The position numbers and the translations under genes were made by a program. A stretch of DNA of 64,000 nucleotides from Parapedobacter sp051400755. Its GTDB lineage: Bacteria; Bacteroidota; Bacteroidia; Sphingobacteriales; Sphingobacteriaceae. Position 1 is the stretch's first letter. The number at the start of each line of letters is the position of its first letter. Positions 26,561-36,025 of this stretch are shown in pieces. Below the pieces are notes generated by a model that searched no databases, was not told the origin of the DNA, and worked only from the letters and a program-made list of their open reading frames with translations. The DNA is taken from assembly GCF_051400755.1 (NCBI RefSeq), contig NZ_JBLFFL010000004.1, positions 248,001-312,000 of the forward strand. Direction: 5' to 3'.

Positions 26561-27577
26561 TTAAAAAAACCTCGGGCTCAATAACCGCTGGGCGCCGCGC
26601 CCGAACGTGATCCCCAGCGTCACCTCGTGCGACCCGTTCTGCACGCTGCTCAGCTGGCTCAGGATGTAATCGTACGAGTATCCTATCCGCAGTGCCGGCA
26701 TTACGTACAGCTGGGTGATCGCCGATACCGAATTGCGCCTGTTCAGCGCATTGCCCGTCACCCGCTCGTAATCCTTCCTGAAAACCGTCACACCCGTGCG
26801 CCAGCCGCCGCCGATCCAGAAACGGTCGCCGAACACGAGCATCGCATTCAGGTCAAGGCTCGTCGGACCCTTAAAATCCTCCTTCACCAGCAGGCTCGGA
26901 CGCAGCCGCGTCCCCTCGCTCAGGTTGACCAACCCACCACCCATGAAATAGATGTGCCGCCTGCGCCGGATATTGTCCGTGGTCGTATTATCCCACCGGA
27001 AGATATTGTTGCTCTGGTCGCCCGACAGCAGGTCCATCACCGAGATCCCCGCATACCAGTACGGATTGTAGTAATATACCCCGAAACGGATATCCGGAAC
27101 GAAATTGTTGATCCGGTTCGGAGGAACCACCGGATCCCCCGCACCTATCGGGTCAAGCAGCGTCCCGTTCAGGCCGTATTGCGTCACCCCGGCCCCCAGG
27201 CCGAAGCTCAAGCGCTGCGTGTCCTCCTCGTTCAGCCGCAGCCGGAAGGCGTAATTCAGGTAAAAGGAGGTCGCCGATTGCGGGCCTAGCCGGTCCGCAT
27301 TCAGCTGCACGCCCAGCCCGTGCCGCTTGTTCGTGGCCCCGTCCAGCAGCCCGTCCACCGACACCAGCGCCGTCTGCGGCGCCCCGTCCAGACCCACCCA
27401 CTGGCTCCGCATCCCCAGCTGGCCGAACCATTCCTCCTTGTAGCCCACATACGCCGGATTGATGCTCAGCGAATTGAATATGTACTGCGTGAACTGGATG
27501 TTCTGCTGGGCACGCGCAGAAAACGGGGCGCCTGCCGCCAGTATCCATGTGATTATCCTTAGGTATTTCATCTGCAT
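26561..27577 (-). CDS. PorP/SprF family type IX secretion membrane protein
   Basis: Outer-membrane protein of 338 aa with a signal peptide (about 1-24, cleavage after ARAQ). The QFTQYIFNSLSINPAYVGYKE stretch just after cleavage is a hallmark of PorP/SprF proteins, and a beta-barrel follows, ending in Phe. In other Bacteroidota, SprF-like proteins are needed to export a neighbouring type B T9SS substrate such as SprB. Here it sits 27 bp downstream of the giant adhesin, which carries a type B domain, so it is most likely that protein's dedicated partner. A second ATG two codons in is also possible. Confidence 0.9.
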   Translation of the reverse strand: MQMKYLRIITWILAAGAPFSARAQQNIQFTQYIFNSLSINPAYVGYKEEWFGQLGMRSQWVGLDGAPQTALVSVDGLLDGATNKRHGLGVQLNADRLGPQSATSFYLNYAFRLRLNEEDTQRLSFGLGAGVTQYGLNGTLLDPIGAGDPVVPPNRINNFVPDIRFGVYYYNPYWYAGISVMDLLSGDQSNNIFRWDNTTTDNIRRRRHIYFMGGGLVNLSEGTRLRPSLLVKEDFKGPTSLDLNAMLVFGDRFWIGGGWRTGVTVFRKDYERVTGNALNRRNSVSAITQLYVMPALRIGYSYDYILSQLSSVQNGSHEVTLGITFGRGAQRLLSPRFF

Positions 27578-27604
27578 CTGATTGATTAGCCCGAATGATT
27601 ATTG

Positions 27605-30600
27605 TTACCGTTTCTTCAATACCACCCAGCCCTTTTCCACCTGGCGGCTGCTGCCCTTGTGCAGCGTCAGTATATAATAATACGTGCCTTCATGGATATC
27701 CCCTCCCCCCCACGAATTATCATAATTGCTGTGGCGGTACACTTCGCTGCCCCAGCGGTTGAACATCACCAGTTCAGCCCGGTCGAACGCTTCCATGCCC
27801 ACGATTTCAAACCGGTCGTTCTGGCCGTCCCCGTTCGGCGTGAAGATATTGGTGATCTTCAGCGGATTGGCCGCTACTGTTACCGATACCTGGGCAACAT
27901 TGCTCCAGTGGCCCTCACTGTCTTTTACGCGGTACGAAAACCGGTCTTCTCCCACATATCCCTTTGCAGGGGTATAGGCGATCGTGCCATTCGTGCCGAT
28001 GCTTACCATGCCATGCTGCGGCTGGGTCACGATCTCCACGGATGCCGCATCCAGCGGACGGGTGCCCGCCGCGTCGTTGACCAGCACCGGAATCACCAGC
28101 ACCTTGTTCGAGTACCCGGTTACCCCGTCATCGATTGCCCGCGGCGGATGGACCGGCGATACCGATGCTTCGCTTTCGTTGTTGCCGGCATCGGGGTCGT
28201 CCTCGTTACCGCTCACTTCCGCGCGGGTCACGTAGTCGCCCCCGGCATTCACCAGGGCCGTGATCCGAAGCGTCCGGCTTTCACCGTCGGCAAGGCCGCC
28301 AACCGTCCAGACGCCTGATTCTTCGTCATAGCTGCCCGCCGGTGTTTCGGCCGACACGAACGCATAACCCGATGGCAGTTTACCCGATACCGTTACGCCG
28401 GTTGCATCGTCAGGCCCAGCATTGCTCACCTCGATGGTAAACACCACCCGCTCTCCGGCCATTGGCGTTGCGTTGTCCACCGATACGGTGACCGTCAGGT
28501 CCGGGGTACGCTCATCATCGTCCGCAATATTAATCGTTGCGCTGTTTGCCGTGCCTATAATAACGGGGATACCGGAAGAAGTGGCCTCCGAGAGGGTCAC
28601 AGTCACCGTTTCAGCAGGCTCTGATAAGTCGTCATCCAGGATACTTACCGGCACCTTAATGCTATTATTGCCTGCCTTAATCACCGCCGTGCCGGCAAGG
28701 GCGATGTAGTCATCACCCGCGGTGGCCGTGCCGCCTGCCGTATACATTACCGTTACGTCCTCGGATACGGTAATGCCTGCGGACAGGCTGATGGTGAAGC
28801 CGCCGTCCGTGCCCGGTTCAGCACCGTCTCCTGTTTTGCTGATGGCAAGTTCCAGGTTCGACGGATCAGCGCTTTCATCATCTGCGATATCCACCGTTGC
28901 ACTGCCCGTGCCGGTGAAGGTGAAGCTCGTGCTGCTGCCGCCTGCTAGGGTCATCATCACGGTTTCCGTGGCCTCGATCACCTGGTCGTCTGCAACAGTT
29001 ACCGGAACAGCCACGCTGTTCTGACCTGCCGGAATGGTCACGGCAGCGGTGATCGCGGCGTAATCATCACCTGCTGTGCCGGTTCCGCCGATGGTATAAT
29101 TCACCGTAATATCCTCGGATACGGTGATGCCTGCGGGCAGGCTGATGGTGAAGCCGCCGTCCGTGCCCGGTTCCGCTGCGTCCGCATTCTTGCTGATAGC
29201 AAGCTCCAGGTTCTCCGACGTAGTACTTTCATCATCGGAGATATCCACCGTTGCACTGCCCGTGCCCGTGAAGGTGAAGCTCGTGCTGCTGCCGCCTGCC
29301 AGGGTCATGATCACGGTTTCCGTGGCCTCGATCACCTGATCGTCTGCAACGGTTACCGGAACAGCCACGCTGTTCTGACCCGCAGGGATCGTAACAGCAC
29401 CGGTGATCGCGGCGTAGTCATCACCCGCGGTGCCGGTTCCGCCGATGGTATAATTCACCGTAATATCTTCGGATACGGTGATACCTGCGGGCAGGCTGAT
29501 GGTGAAGCCGCCGTCCGTGCCCGGTTCCGCTGCGTCCGCATTCCTGCTGACGGTAAGCTTCAGATTCGACGGATCAGCGCTTTCATCATCGGAGATATCT
29601 ACCGTTGCACTGCCCGTGCCGGTGAAGGTGAAGCTGGTGCTGCTGCCGCCTGCCAGGGTCATGATCACGGTTTCCGTGGCCTCGATCACCTGATCGTCCG
29701 CAACGGTTACCGGAACAGCCACGCTGTTCTGACCTGCCGGAATGGTCACGGCGCCGGTGATCGCGGTGTAGTCATCACCTGCTGTGGCGGTTCCGCCGAT
29801 GGTATAATCTACCGTGATATCTTCGGCAGCTGACACGCCAGTAGGCAGGCTGACGGTAAAGCTGCCGTCCGTGCCCGATTCCGCGCCGTCAGCGCTGTTG
29901 CTGATTGCCAGAGACAGGCTGGTTGTGCTTTCATCATCTGCGATGGCTACTATTGCACTGCCTGTGCCGGTGTAGGTGAAACTAGTGCTGCTGCCACCTG
30001 CCAGGGTCATGATCACGGTTTCTGTTGCCTCGATCACCTGGTCGTCGCTTACAATCACCGGTACGCTTACGCTGTTTTGCCCTGCCGGAATGGTAATTGC
30101 ACCAGTGATCGCGGTGTAATCATCATCTGCTGTGGCCGTGCCGCTGATAGTGTAATCTACCGTGATATCTTCGGTGGCTGATAGGCCTGCGGGCAGGCTG
30201 ACCGTGAAGCCGCCATCCGTGCCCGGTTCCGCGCCGTCTCCTGTTTTGGTGATGGTAAGCTCCAGGTTCTCCGGCGTAGTGCTTTCATCATCTGCGATAT
30301 CCACCGTTGCACTGCCCGTGCCGGTGAAGGTGAAGCTGGCGCTGCTGCCGCCTGCCAGGGTCATGATCACGGTTTCCGTGGCCTCGATCACCTGATCGTC
30401 CGTAACGGTTACCGGAACAGCCACGCTGTTCTGACCCGCAGGGATCGTAATGGCAGCAGTGATCGCGGCGTAGTCATCACCTGCTGTGCCGGTTCCGCCG
30501 ATGGTATAATTCACCATAATATCTTCGGATACGGTGATACCTGCGGGCAGGCTGATGGTGAAGCCGCCGTCCGTGCCCGGTTCAGCACCGTCTCCTGTTT

Positions 30601-33600
30601 TGCTGATAGCAAGCTCCAGGTTCTCCGGCGTAGTGCTTTCGTCATCTGCGATGTCGACTGTTGCACTGCCCGCGCCGGTGAAGGTGAAGCCGGTGCTGCT
30701 GCCGCCTGCCAGGGTCATGATCACGGTTTCCGTGGCCTCGATCAGCTGGTCGTCTGCGACGATTACCGGAACAGCTACACTGTTCTGCCCTGCCGGAATG
30801 GTCACGGCAGCAGTGATCGCGGCGTAGTCATCACCTGCTGTGCCGGTTCCGCCGATGGTATAATTCACCGTAATATCTTCGGATACGGTGATACCTGCGG
30901 GCAGGCTGATGGTGAAGCCGCCGTCCGTGCCCGGTTCCGCGCCGTCGGCTGTTTTGCTGATCGTCAGAGACAGGCTGGTTGTACTTTCATCATCTGCGAT
31001 GTCCACTGTTGCACTGCCCGTGCCCGTGAAGGTGAAGCTGGCGCTGCTGCCGCCTGCCAGGGTCATGATCACGGTTTCCGTGGCCTCGATCACCTGGTCG
31101 TCCGTAACGGTTACCGGAACAGCTACACCGTTTTGCCCCGCGGGGATCGTAACAGCACCGGTGATCGCGGCGTAATCATCACCCGCGGTGGCCGTGCCGC
31201 TGATGGTATAATTCACCGTAATATCTTCGGATACGGTGATACCTGCGGGCAGGCTGATGGTGAAGCCGCCGTCCGTGCCCGGTTCCGCGCCGTCGGCTGT
31301 TTTGCTGATCGTCAGAGACAGGCTGGTTGTACTTTCATCATCTGCGATGTCCGCCGTTGCACTGCCCGTGCCGGTAAAGGTGAAGCTGGCGCTGCTGCCG
31401 CCTGCCAGGGTCATGATCACGGTTTCCGTGGCCTCGATCAGCTGGTCGTCTGCGACGATTACCGGAACAGCTACACTGTTCTGCCCTGCCGGAATGGTCA
31501 CGGCAGCAGTGATCGCGGCGTAGTCATCACCTGCTGTGCCGGTTCCGCCGATGGTATAATTCACCGTAATATCTTCGGATACGGTGATACCTGCGGGCAG
31601 GCTGATGGTGAAGCCGCCGTCCGTGCCCGGTTCCGCTGCGTCCGCATTCTTGCTGATGGCAAGCTCCAGGTTCGCCGGCGTAGTCCTTTCATCATCGGCG
31701 ATGTTTACTGCCGCATTGCCAACAGCGGTGAAGCTGAAGTTGGCAATGCTGCCGCCGGTAAGGGTGGCTATTACCGTTTCTGTTATTTCAAGGATATTAT
31801 CGTCCGTTACGATGACGGGAATGCTCACACTGTGCTGCCCTGCGGGAAGGATTACGGTGCCCGAAAGCGTGGTATAATCATCGCCGCCGGTGGCTGTACC
31901 TGAGATGGTGTAATTCACCGTCATATCCTCCGCTACCGTCACACCTGCGGGCAGGCTGATCACGAAGCTGCCGTCCGTGCCCGGCTCTGCCGCATCGGTG
32001 GTTTTTACGATGCTGAGGTCCAGGTTCGCCGGTATATTATCATCGTCTGCGATATCCAGCGTTGCGCTGCTGCCGCCGGTAAAGGCAAAGCTGGCGCTGC
32101 TGCCACTAGTTACACCGACAATCACTGTTTCGGTGCTTTCGATCACCTGATCGTCTGTTATCGTCAACGGCAGGTCTACACTGTTATCCCCGGCGGGGAT
32201 CACCGCTACACCGGAGAGCTGGATATAATCCTGGCTGCCCGTCGCCGTACCGGTGGTGGAATAATTTACCGTGATGTCTTCCGTGGCGGTCAAACCCGTC
32301 GGCAGTGCGATATTGAATGCCCCATCGGTAGAAGGTTCTGCCGCGTCGGCGGTTTTGGTCACGTTCAGTACCAGATTTTCCGGTGCATCCTCGTCGTCCG
32401 TGAGATCGACCGTCGTGCTGCCGGTACCGGTGAAGGTGAAGCTGGTGCTGCTGCCGCCGTTGAGTGATAGAACCACGGTCTCCGTGCCTTCGATCAGCTG
32501 GTCGTCTATTACAGCTACCGGTATCTGCACACTGTTCCGACCTGCTGCAATGATCGCCGCACCCGTGAACCCGGCGTAGTCATCACCTGAGGTGGCCGTA
32601 CCCGTCACCGTAAAGTTCACGGTAATGGCTTCAGCCGCCGTGATGCCTGCGGGCAAATTGACGGTAACGATGCCGTCTGTGCCCGGTTCCGCGCTGTCGG
32701 CGTCTTTGCTGATCGTGAGTACCAGGTTCGTGGGCACGTGATCATCATCTGCGATGTTTACTGTCGCGCTGCCGGTGCCGGTGAAGGTGAAGCTGGCGCT
32801 GCTGCCGCCTGCCAGGGTCATGATCACGGTTTCCGTGGCCTCGATCACCTGGTCGTCTGCAACGGTTACCGGAACAGTTATACTGTTTTGCCCTGCCGGA
32901 ATGGTCACGGCGCCGGTGATCGCGGTGTAGTCATCACCTGCTGTGGCGGTTCCGCCGATGGTATAATTTACCGTGATATCTTCGGCAGCTGACACGCCGG
33001 TAGGCAGGTTGACGGTAAAGCTGCCGTCCGTGCCCGATTCCGCGCCGTCAGCGCTGTTGCTGATTGCCAGAGACAGGCTGGTTGTGCTTTCATCATCTGC
33101 GATGGCTACTATTGCACTGCCTGTGCCGGTGTAGGTGAAACTAGTGCTGCTGCCACCTGCCAGGGTCATGATCACGGTTTCTGTTGCCTCGATCACCTGG
33201 TCGTCGCTTACAATCACCGGTACGCTTACGCTGTTTTGCCCTGCCGGAATGGTAATTGCACCAGTGATCGCGGTGTAATCATCATCTGCTGTGGCCGTGC
33301 CGCTGATAGTGTAATCTACCGTGATATCTTCCGAGGATGATATGCCGGTGGGCAGACTGATGCTGAAGGCACCGTTGGTAACTGGCTCGGCCGCATCTCC
33401 ATCATTCGTAACGGTGAGTACCATGTTAGCCGGATCAGCGCTTTCATCGTCTGCAATATTCAGCGGCACGGCATTAGCAGCGGCATTAGCAGTGTAGGTA
33501 AAGCTGTTACCGTCAGTACCACCTGTAAGGTTCATTACCATGGTTTCAGTGCCTTCAATAATCTTGTCGTCATGCACGTTAACCCGCATTGCTATACTGT

Positions 33601-35056
33601 TCTGGTAGGCCGGCAGTGTTATGGTGAAAAGCGAATAGTCCGTGTTGCGTGTTGCTCCTCCGGTCATATTATAGCTGAGCGTCAGATTAGCTGCGGAAGT
33701 GTAACCCGCAGGCAATGATACGGTATAGCTGCCACCCGAAGACGGTTCTGCCGCATCTGTATTTTTGACTACCGACAATACCCGGTTGGCAGCCACTACT
33801 GCATCATTGTCCGCTATGCTGACAGTGATACCATTATTGGCGGGATCCGGCGGGAAAATGAATGCATTGCCCCCTCCATCGGTCGCGCTGCCCGAGAGCA
33901 GCGTAAAGGTCATTGTTTCTGTAGGCTCTATCACCTGGTCGTCCAGCACGTCAGGGTTAACAGTGACGCTATTTGTATTAGCCGGTATGATAATGGTTCC
34001 TATGCCCCCGTAATCTATGCCGGACATTGCCGTGCCGGATACACGATATCCTACCGTTACCGGCCATGCAGAGGTGGCAACGCCGGCAAGCTTAACCGTA
34101 AACCTTGCTCCGGTACCCGGCTCTGCACCATTACTGCCGGTAAGCACCTGCAAGGGTGTGCTGCTGGCGGCATTGGCATCAACAATATTCACGGTGCCGC
34201 TGTTGGCGGAAGGATCAATTGTAAACGGATAACTGGCCGAAGCGGCAGCGGTTAACGTCATCTGCACGCTTTCAGGCCCTTCAATAATTCCATCGTTCCC
34301 TGCATCAACGTCTATAAAAACTTCATTCGCACCAGCCGGTATCACAATATTGCCACCGCTCAATCCGAGTATATTATAGTCTGGACCATTTGCTGTAGTA
34401 CCCGAAAGATTGAAGCTGACCACCACATCGTCAGAACTGGTAACCCCTGGAGGCAAAGATATCCGGTATTGCCCGTTAGTGCCGCCTTCTATTGCATCAG
34501 ATACTTTTGTGAGCAATACGATGTTGCTGTTGGCGGTAAAATCATTGTCGCCGATATTCACAGTAGCGCTGCTGCTCGCGCTTGCGATTGTATAGGTGTA
34601 GTTGGCCGACGTGGCCGCAGATAAGTTGAACACAACTGTTTCATTGGGTTCTACCACACCGTTGTCAATAACGGTAACCGGCACTGCGATACCATTTGTT
34701 CCCGCGGCTATTGTAATTGTGCCGGTCAACGCGACATAATCGGTGCCCGGCGTGGCGGTACCACTTATGCTGTAGCTTATCGCAATGTTCTCTTCGGCCA
34801 ATTCGCCAGCAGGAAGGCTGATGAGAAAGCCACCGTTGGTAAAAGGTTCCTGTGCATCCGCCGCTTTGGTGACACCCAGCTCGCGTTCAGCAGACGAGAA
34901 CTCATCAACGATGCTTGGTATGCCGCCGGTTAGGCTATCTAGCCCCCAGTGGCCATTTAAGTCGCTCCAATTCCCGCCGCTTACCCAGTAGTAGTCTGCA
35001 GCCTGGAGCTGAATACTAGTAACAAGGACGAGAAATGCAAATAAAATTCTTTTCAT
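27605..35056 (-). CDS. Giant Calx-beta adhesin with type B T9SS sorting domain
   Basis: Secreted protein of about 2,483 aa. It begins with a signal peptide (ends near QLQAA) and a short YYWVSGGNWSDLNGHW segment, followed by 18 Calx-beta-like repeats of about 116-120 residues, each with a TVNYT...GDDY...IPAG...VTVxDDxxxExxETV pattern that in Calx-beta binds calcium. A DUF11 domain, an Ig/cadherin-like domain and a CHU_C-type (type B) T9SS sorting domain starting at TNIFTPNGDGQND follow. ATG 35056 is preferred to TTG 35062. Repeats 5-6 and 14-15 share a 322-bp identical DNA segment. Probably a surface adhesin or gliding-type filament. First gene of the operon with PorP/SprF and the OmpA protein. 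Confidence 0.93.
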   Translation of the reverse strand: MKRILFAFLVLVTSIQLQAADYYWVSGGNWSDLNGHWGLDSLTGGIPSIVDEFSSAERELGVTKAADAQEPFTNGGFLISLPAGELAEENIAISYSISGTATPGTDYVALTGTITIAAGTNGIAVPVTVIDNGVVEPNETVVFNLSAATSANYTYTIASASSSATVNIGDNDFTANSNIVLLTKVSDAIEGGTNGQYRISLPPGVTSSDDVVVSFNLSGTTANGPDYNILGLSGGNIVIPAGANEVFIDVDAGNDGIIEGPESVQMTLTAAASASYPFTIDPSANSGTVNIVDANAASSTPLQVLTGSNGAEPGTGARFTVKLAGVATSAWPVTVGYRVSGTAMSGIDYGGIGTIIIPANTNSVTVNPDVLDDQVIEPTETMTFTLLSGSATDGGGNAFIFPPDPANNGITVSIADNDAVVAANRVLSVVKNTDAAEPSSGGSYTVSLPAGYTSAANLTLSYNMTGGATRNTDYSLFTITLPAYQNSIAMRVNVHDDKIIEGTETMVMNLTGGTDGNSFTYTANAAANAVPLNIADDESADPANMVLTVTNDGDAAEPVTNGAFSISLPTGISSSEDITVDYTISGTATADDDYTAITGAITIPAGQNSVSVPVIVSDDQVIEATETVIMTLAGGSSTSFTYTGTGSAIVAIADDESTTSLSLAISNSADGAESGTDGSFTVNLPTGVSAAEDITVNYTIGGTATAGDDYTAITGAVTIPAGQNSITVPVTVADDQVIEATETVIMTLAGGSSASFTFTGTGSATVNIADDDHVPTNLVLTISKDADSAEPGTDGIVTVNLPAGITAAEAITVNFTVTGTATSGDDYAGFTGAAIIAAGRNSVQIPVAVIDDQLIEGTETVVLSLNGGSSTSFTFTGTGSTTVDLTDDEDAPENLVLNVTKTADAAEPSTDGAFNIALPTGLTATEDITVNYSTTGTATGSQDYIQLSGVAVIPAGDNSVDLPLTITDDQVIESTETVIVGVTSGSSASFAFTGGSSATLDIADDDNIPANLDLSIVKTTDAAEPGTDGSFVISLPAGVTVAEDMTVNYTISGTATGGDDYTTLSGTVILPAGQHSVSIPVIVTDDNILEITETVIATLTGGSIANFSFTAVGNAAVNIADDERTTPANLELAISKNADAAEPGTDGGFTISLPAGITVSEDITVNYTIGGTGTAGDDYAAITAAVTIPAGQNSVAVPVIVADDQLIEATETVIMTLAGGSSASFTFTGTGSATADIADDESTTSLSLTISKTADGAEPGTDGGFTISLPAGITVSEDITVNYTISGTATAGDDYAAITGAVTIPAGQNGVAVPVTVTDDQVIEATETVIMTLAGGSSASFTFTGTGSATVDIADDESTTSLSLTISKTADGAEPGTDGGFTISLPAGITVSEDITVNYTIGGTGTAGDDYAAITAAVTIPAGQNSVAVPVIVADDQLIEATETVIMTLAGGSSTGFTFTGAGSATVDIADDESTTPENLELAISKTGDGAEPGTDGGFTISLPAGITVSEDIMVNYTIGGTGTAGDDYAAITAAITIPAGQNSVAVPVTVTDDQVIEATETVIMTLAGGSSASFTFTGTGSATVDIADDESTTPENLELTITKTGDGAEPGTDGGFTVSLPAGLSATEDITVDYTISGTATADDDYTAITGAITIPAGQNSVSVPVIVSDDQVIEATETVIMTLAGGSSTSFTYTGTGSAIVAIADDESTTSLSLAISNSADGAESGTDGSFTVSLPTGVSAAEDITVDYTIGGTATAGDDYTAITGAVTIPAGQNSVAVPVTVADDQVIEATETVIMTLAGGSSTSFTFTGTGSATVDISDDESADPSNLKLTVSRNADAAEPGTDGGFTISLPAGITVSEDITVNYTIGGTGTAGDDYAAITGAVTIPAGQNSVAVPVTVADDQVIEATETVIMTLAGGSSTSFTFTGTGSATVDISDDESTTSENLELAISKNADAAEPGTDGGFTISLPAGITVSEDITVNYTIGGTGTAGDDYAAITAAVTIPAGQNSVAVPVTVADDQVIEATETVMMTLAGGSSTSFTFTGTGSATVDIADDESADPSNLELAISKTGDGAEPGTDGGFTISLSAGITVSEDVTVMYTAGGTATAGDDYIALAGTAVIKAGNNSIKVPVSILDDDLSEPAETVTVTLSEATSSGIPVIIGTANSATINIADDDERTPDLTVTVSVDNATPMAGERVVFTIEVSNAGPDDATGVTVSGKLPSGYAFVSAETPAGSYDEESGVWTVGGLADGESRTLRITALVNAGGDYVTRAEVSGNEDDPDAGNNESEASVSPVHPPRAIDDGVTGYSNKVLVIPVLVNDAAGTRPLDAASVEIVTQPQHGMVSIGTNGTIAYTPAKGYVGEDRFSYRVKDSEGHWSNVAQVSVTVAANPLKITNIFTPNGDGQNDRFEIVGMEAFDRAELVMFNRWGSEVYRHSNYDNSWGGGDIHEGTYYYILTLHKGSSRQVEKGWVVLKKR
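29851..30172. repeat. 322-bp exact duplicate, copy A
   Basis: Identical base for base to 33010-33331, 3,159 bp away in the same gene. It covers the junction of repeats 14 and 15 of the giant adhesin. Flanks upstream remain nearly identical. Confidence 0.93.
33010..33331. repeat. 322-bp exact duplicate, copy B
   Basis: Identical to 29851-30172; covers the junction of adhesin repeats 5 and 6. Together they indicate recent duplication or gene conversion of a block spanning two domains. Confidence 0.93.
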
Positions 35057-35523
35057 AAACAATTAAGTAGCTATCAGCGATATGTAATAAGACTACGCAG
35101 GAGAACGAATAAGCAGATAAAAAGTCCATTGGTAGATAGAAAATTTTCTACACGACATCGACGAAAGTCAATTTTGTTAAATCCAGGCAGGATCGCGCAT
35201 TATACAGATCACCTTAAGATCATCAAATAACTCGAGCAATTGAGATGAGCGGTCTTTAATCCAGCCTTGGTTGCAAACCTATAAATACGCAAGATGCATG
35301 CGCCCGCATAAGTGGCAGATGTAAAATCCATAGATGGCAGATGTCATGTTAATTGTTCGTATCGGTAGCTTTATTAAGTCATCACCTTTACCGGCTTCCA
35401 ACGCTTTACATCACATCCGTCTTCCCCAAGGGTTCGGTTTAAGTGGCTTTCTAATTGCAATGATAACAATATTCTTTCTTTAAATTCGAAAATTTTTCTA
35501 AAAAAAGCAACACGGTTACATGT
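35057..35523. other. AT-rich intergenic region upstream of the adhesin operon
   Basis: About 470 bp without a convincing gene, presumably holding the operon promoter. A minus-strand TAGGTTTG at 35275-35282 matches TAnnTTTG but lies about 220 bp from the start and lacks a spaced TTG. The sequence is AT-rich with A/T runs near 35470-35515. Confidence 0.45.
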
Positions 35524-35610
35524 TTAAAGACTCGCTTCAGCACGATGCCCATCGTGTATGACCACAGCAATGATGTGGCTTTGCTCCCGGTGTAAATGTT
35601 TTTCTTGTAA
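35524..35610 (-). pseudogene. Remnant of an N-formylglutamate amidohydrolase gene
   Basis: The minus strand reads HLHREQSHIIAVVIHDGHR before a stop at 35524-35526. This matches the N-terminus of the intact amidohydrolase at 23428-24228 (TIHREQTPIIAAAIHDGHR), with clear DNA similarity such as GATGCCCATCGTGTAT shared. No start codon is seen in frame and the other ~240 codons are missing, so it is a broken fragment of a second copy. Confidence 0.8.
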
Positions 35611-35676
35611 AGACCATGCAGGGTAATGTACCGACCGGCCTTGAAGAGCGGTAGGCACCTTGGACTTGGTCAGGGC

Positions 35677-35913
35677 TCAACACTTGATCACGGTGTCTTG
35701 GAATTCCCGTATCCGGATTACTCCGGTAAATCCGGCCTTGAAATATTCACCCACTTTATACAGAATGTCATTGATCAGCTCCTCTTTGTTGCTCCCAAAA
35801 GCAACCAAACCGAAATTACTTTCGATAGCGACCTTCCCCTCTTCGTAAGCATCTAAGACGACAAAAATCAATTCCGGATCAGATTTGGGTTCATATATGT
35901 GGCTGCTTGTCAT
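35677..35913 (-). CDS. Small HicB-like protein
   Basis: Protein of 78 aa with the pattern of small HicB-like proteins, often misnamed 2-oxoisovalerate dehydrogenase: ELIFVVLDAYEEGKVAIE at the start of the domain, GSNKEELINDILYKVGEYF as the helix, and a final strand IRIREF. HicB proteins are usually antitoxins paired with a HicA toxin, but no HicA-sized gene is adjacent. It may be a solitary regulator or a family member with another role. A plus-strand frame over the same DNA (35626-35856) has no recognisable features. The amidohydrolase remnant lies just downstream. Confidence 0.6.
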   Translation of the reverse strand: MTSSHIYEPKSDPELIFVVLDAYEEGKVAIESNFGLVAFGSNKEELINDILYKVGEYFKAGFTGVIRIREFQDTVIKC

Positions 35914-36025
35914 CCCTAAAACGTTTGGTTAAACATCATTTGCAAATTACCCGATAACCCGCCACAAAAACGCCCCAAATGGTTGGGATGTTCGCCAATC
36001 CAATTAATTGATACCTGGGAAACAA

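Noticed and set aside
28422..32992. Series of plus-strand frames opposite the adhesin repeats
   Set aside because: They repeat with the same period as the Calx-beta domains and are antisense shadows of the repeat DNA.
35626..35856. Plus-strand 76-codon frame opposite the HicB-like gene
   Set aside because: No recognisable motif; the opposite strand has a coherent HicB-like pattern.
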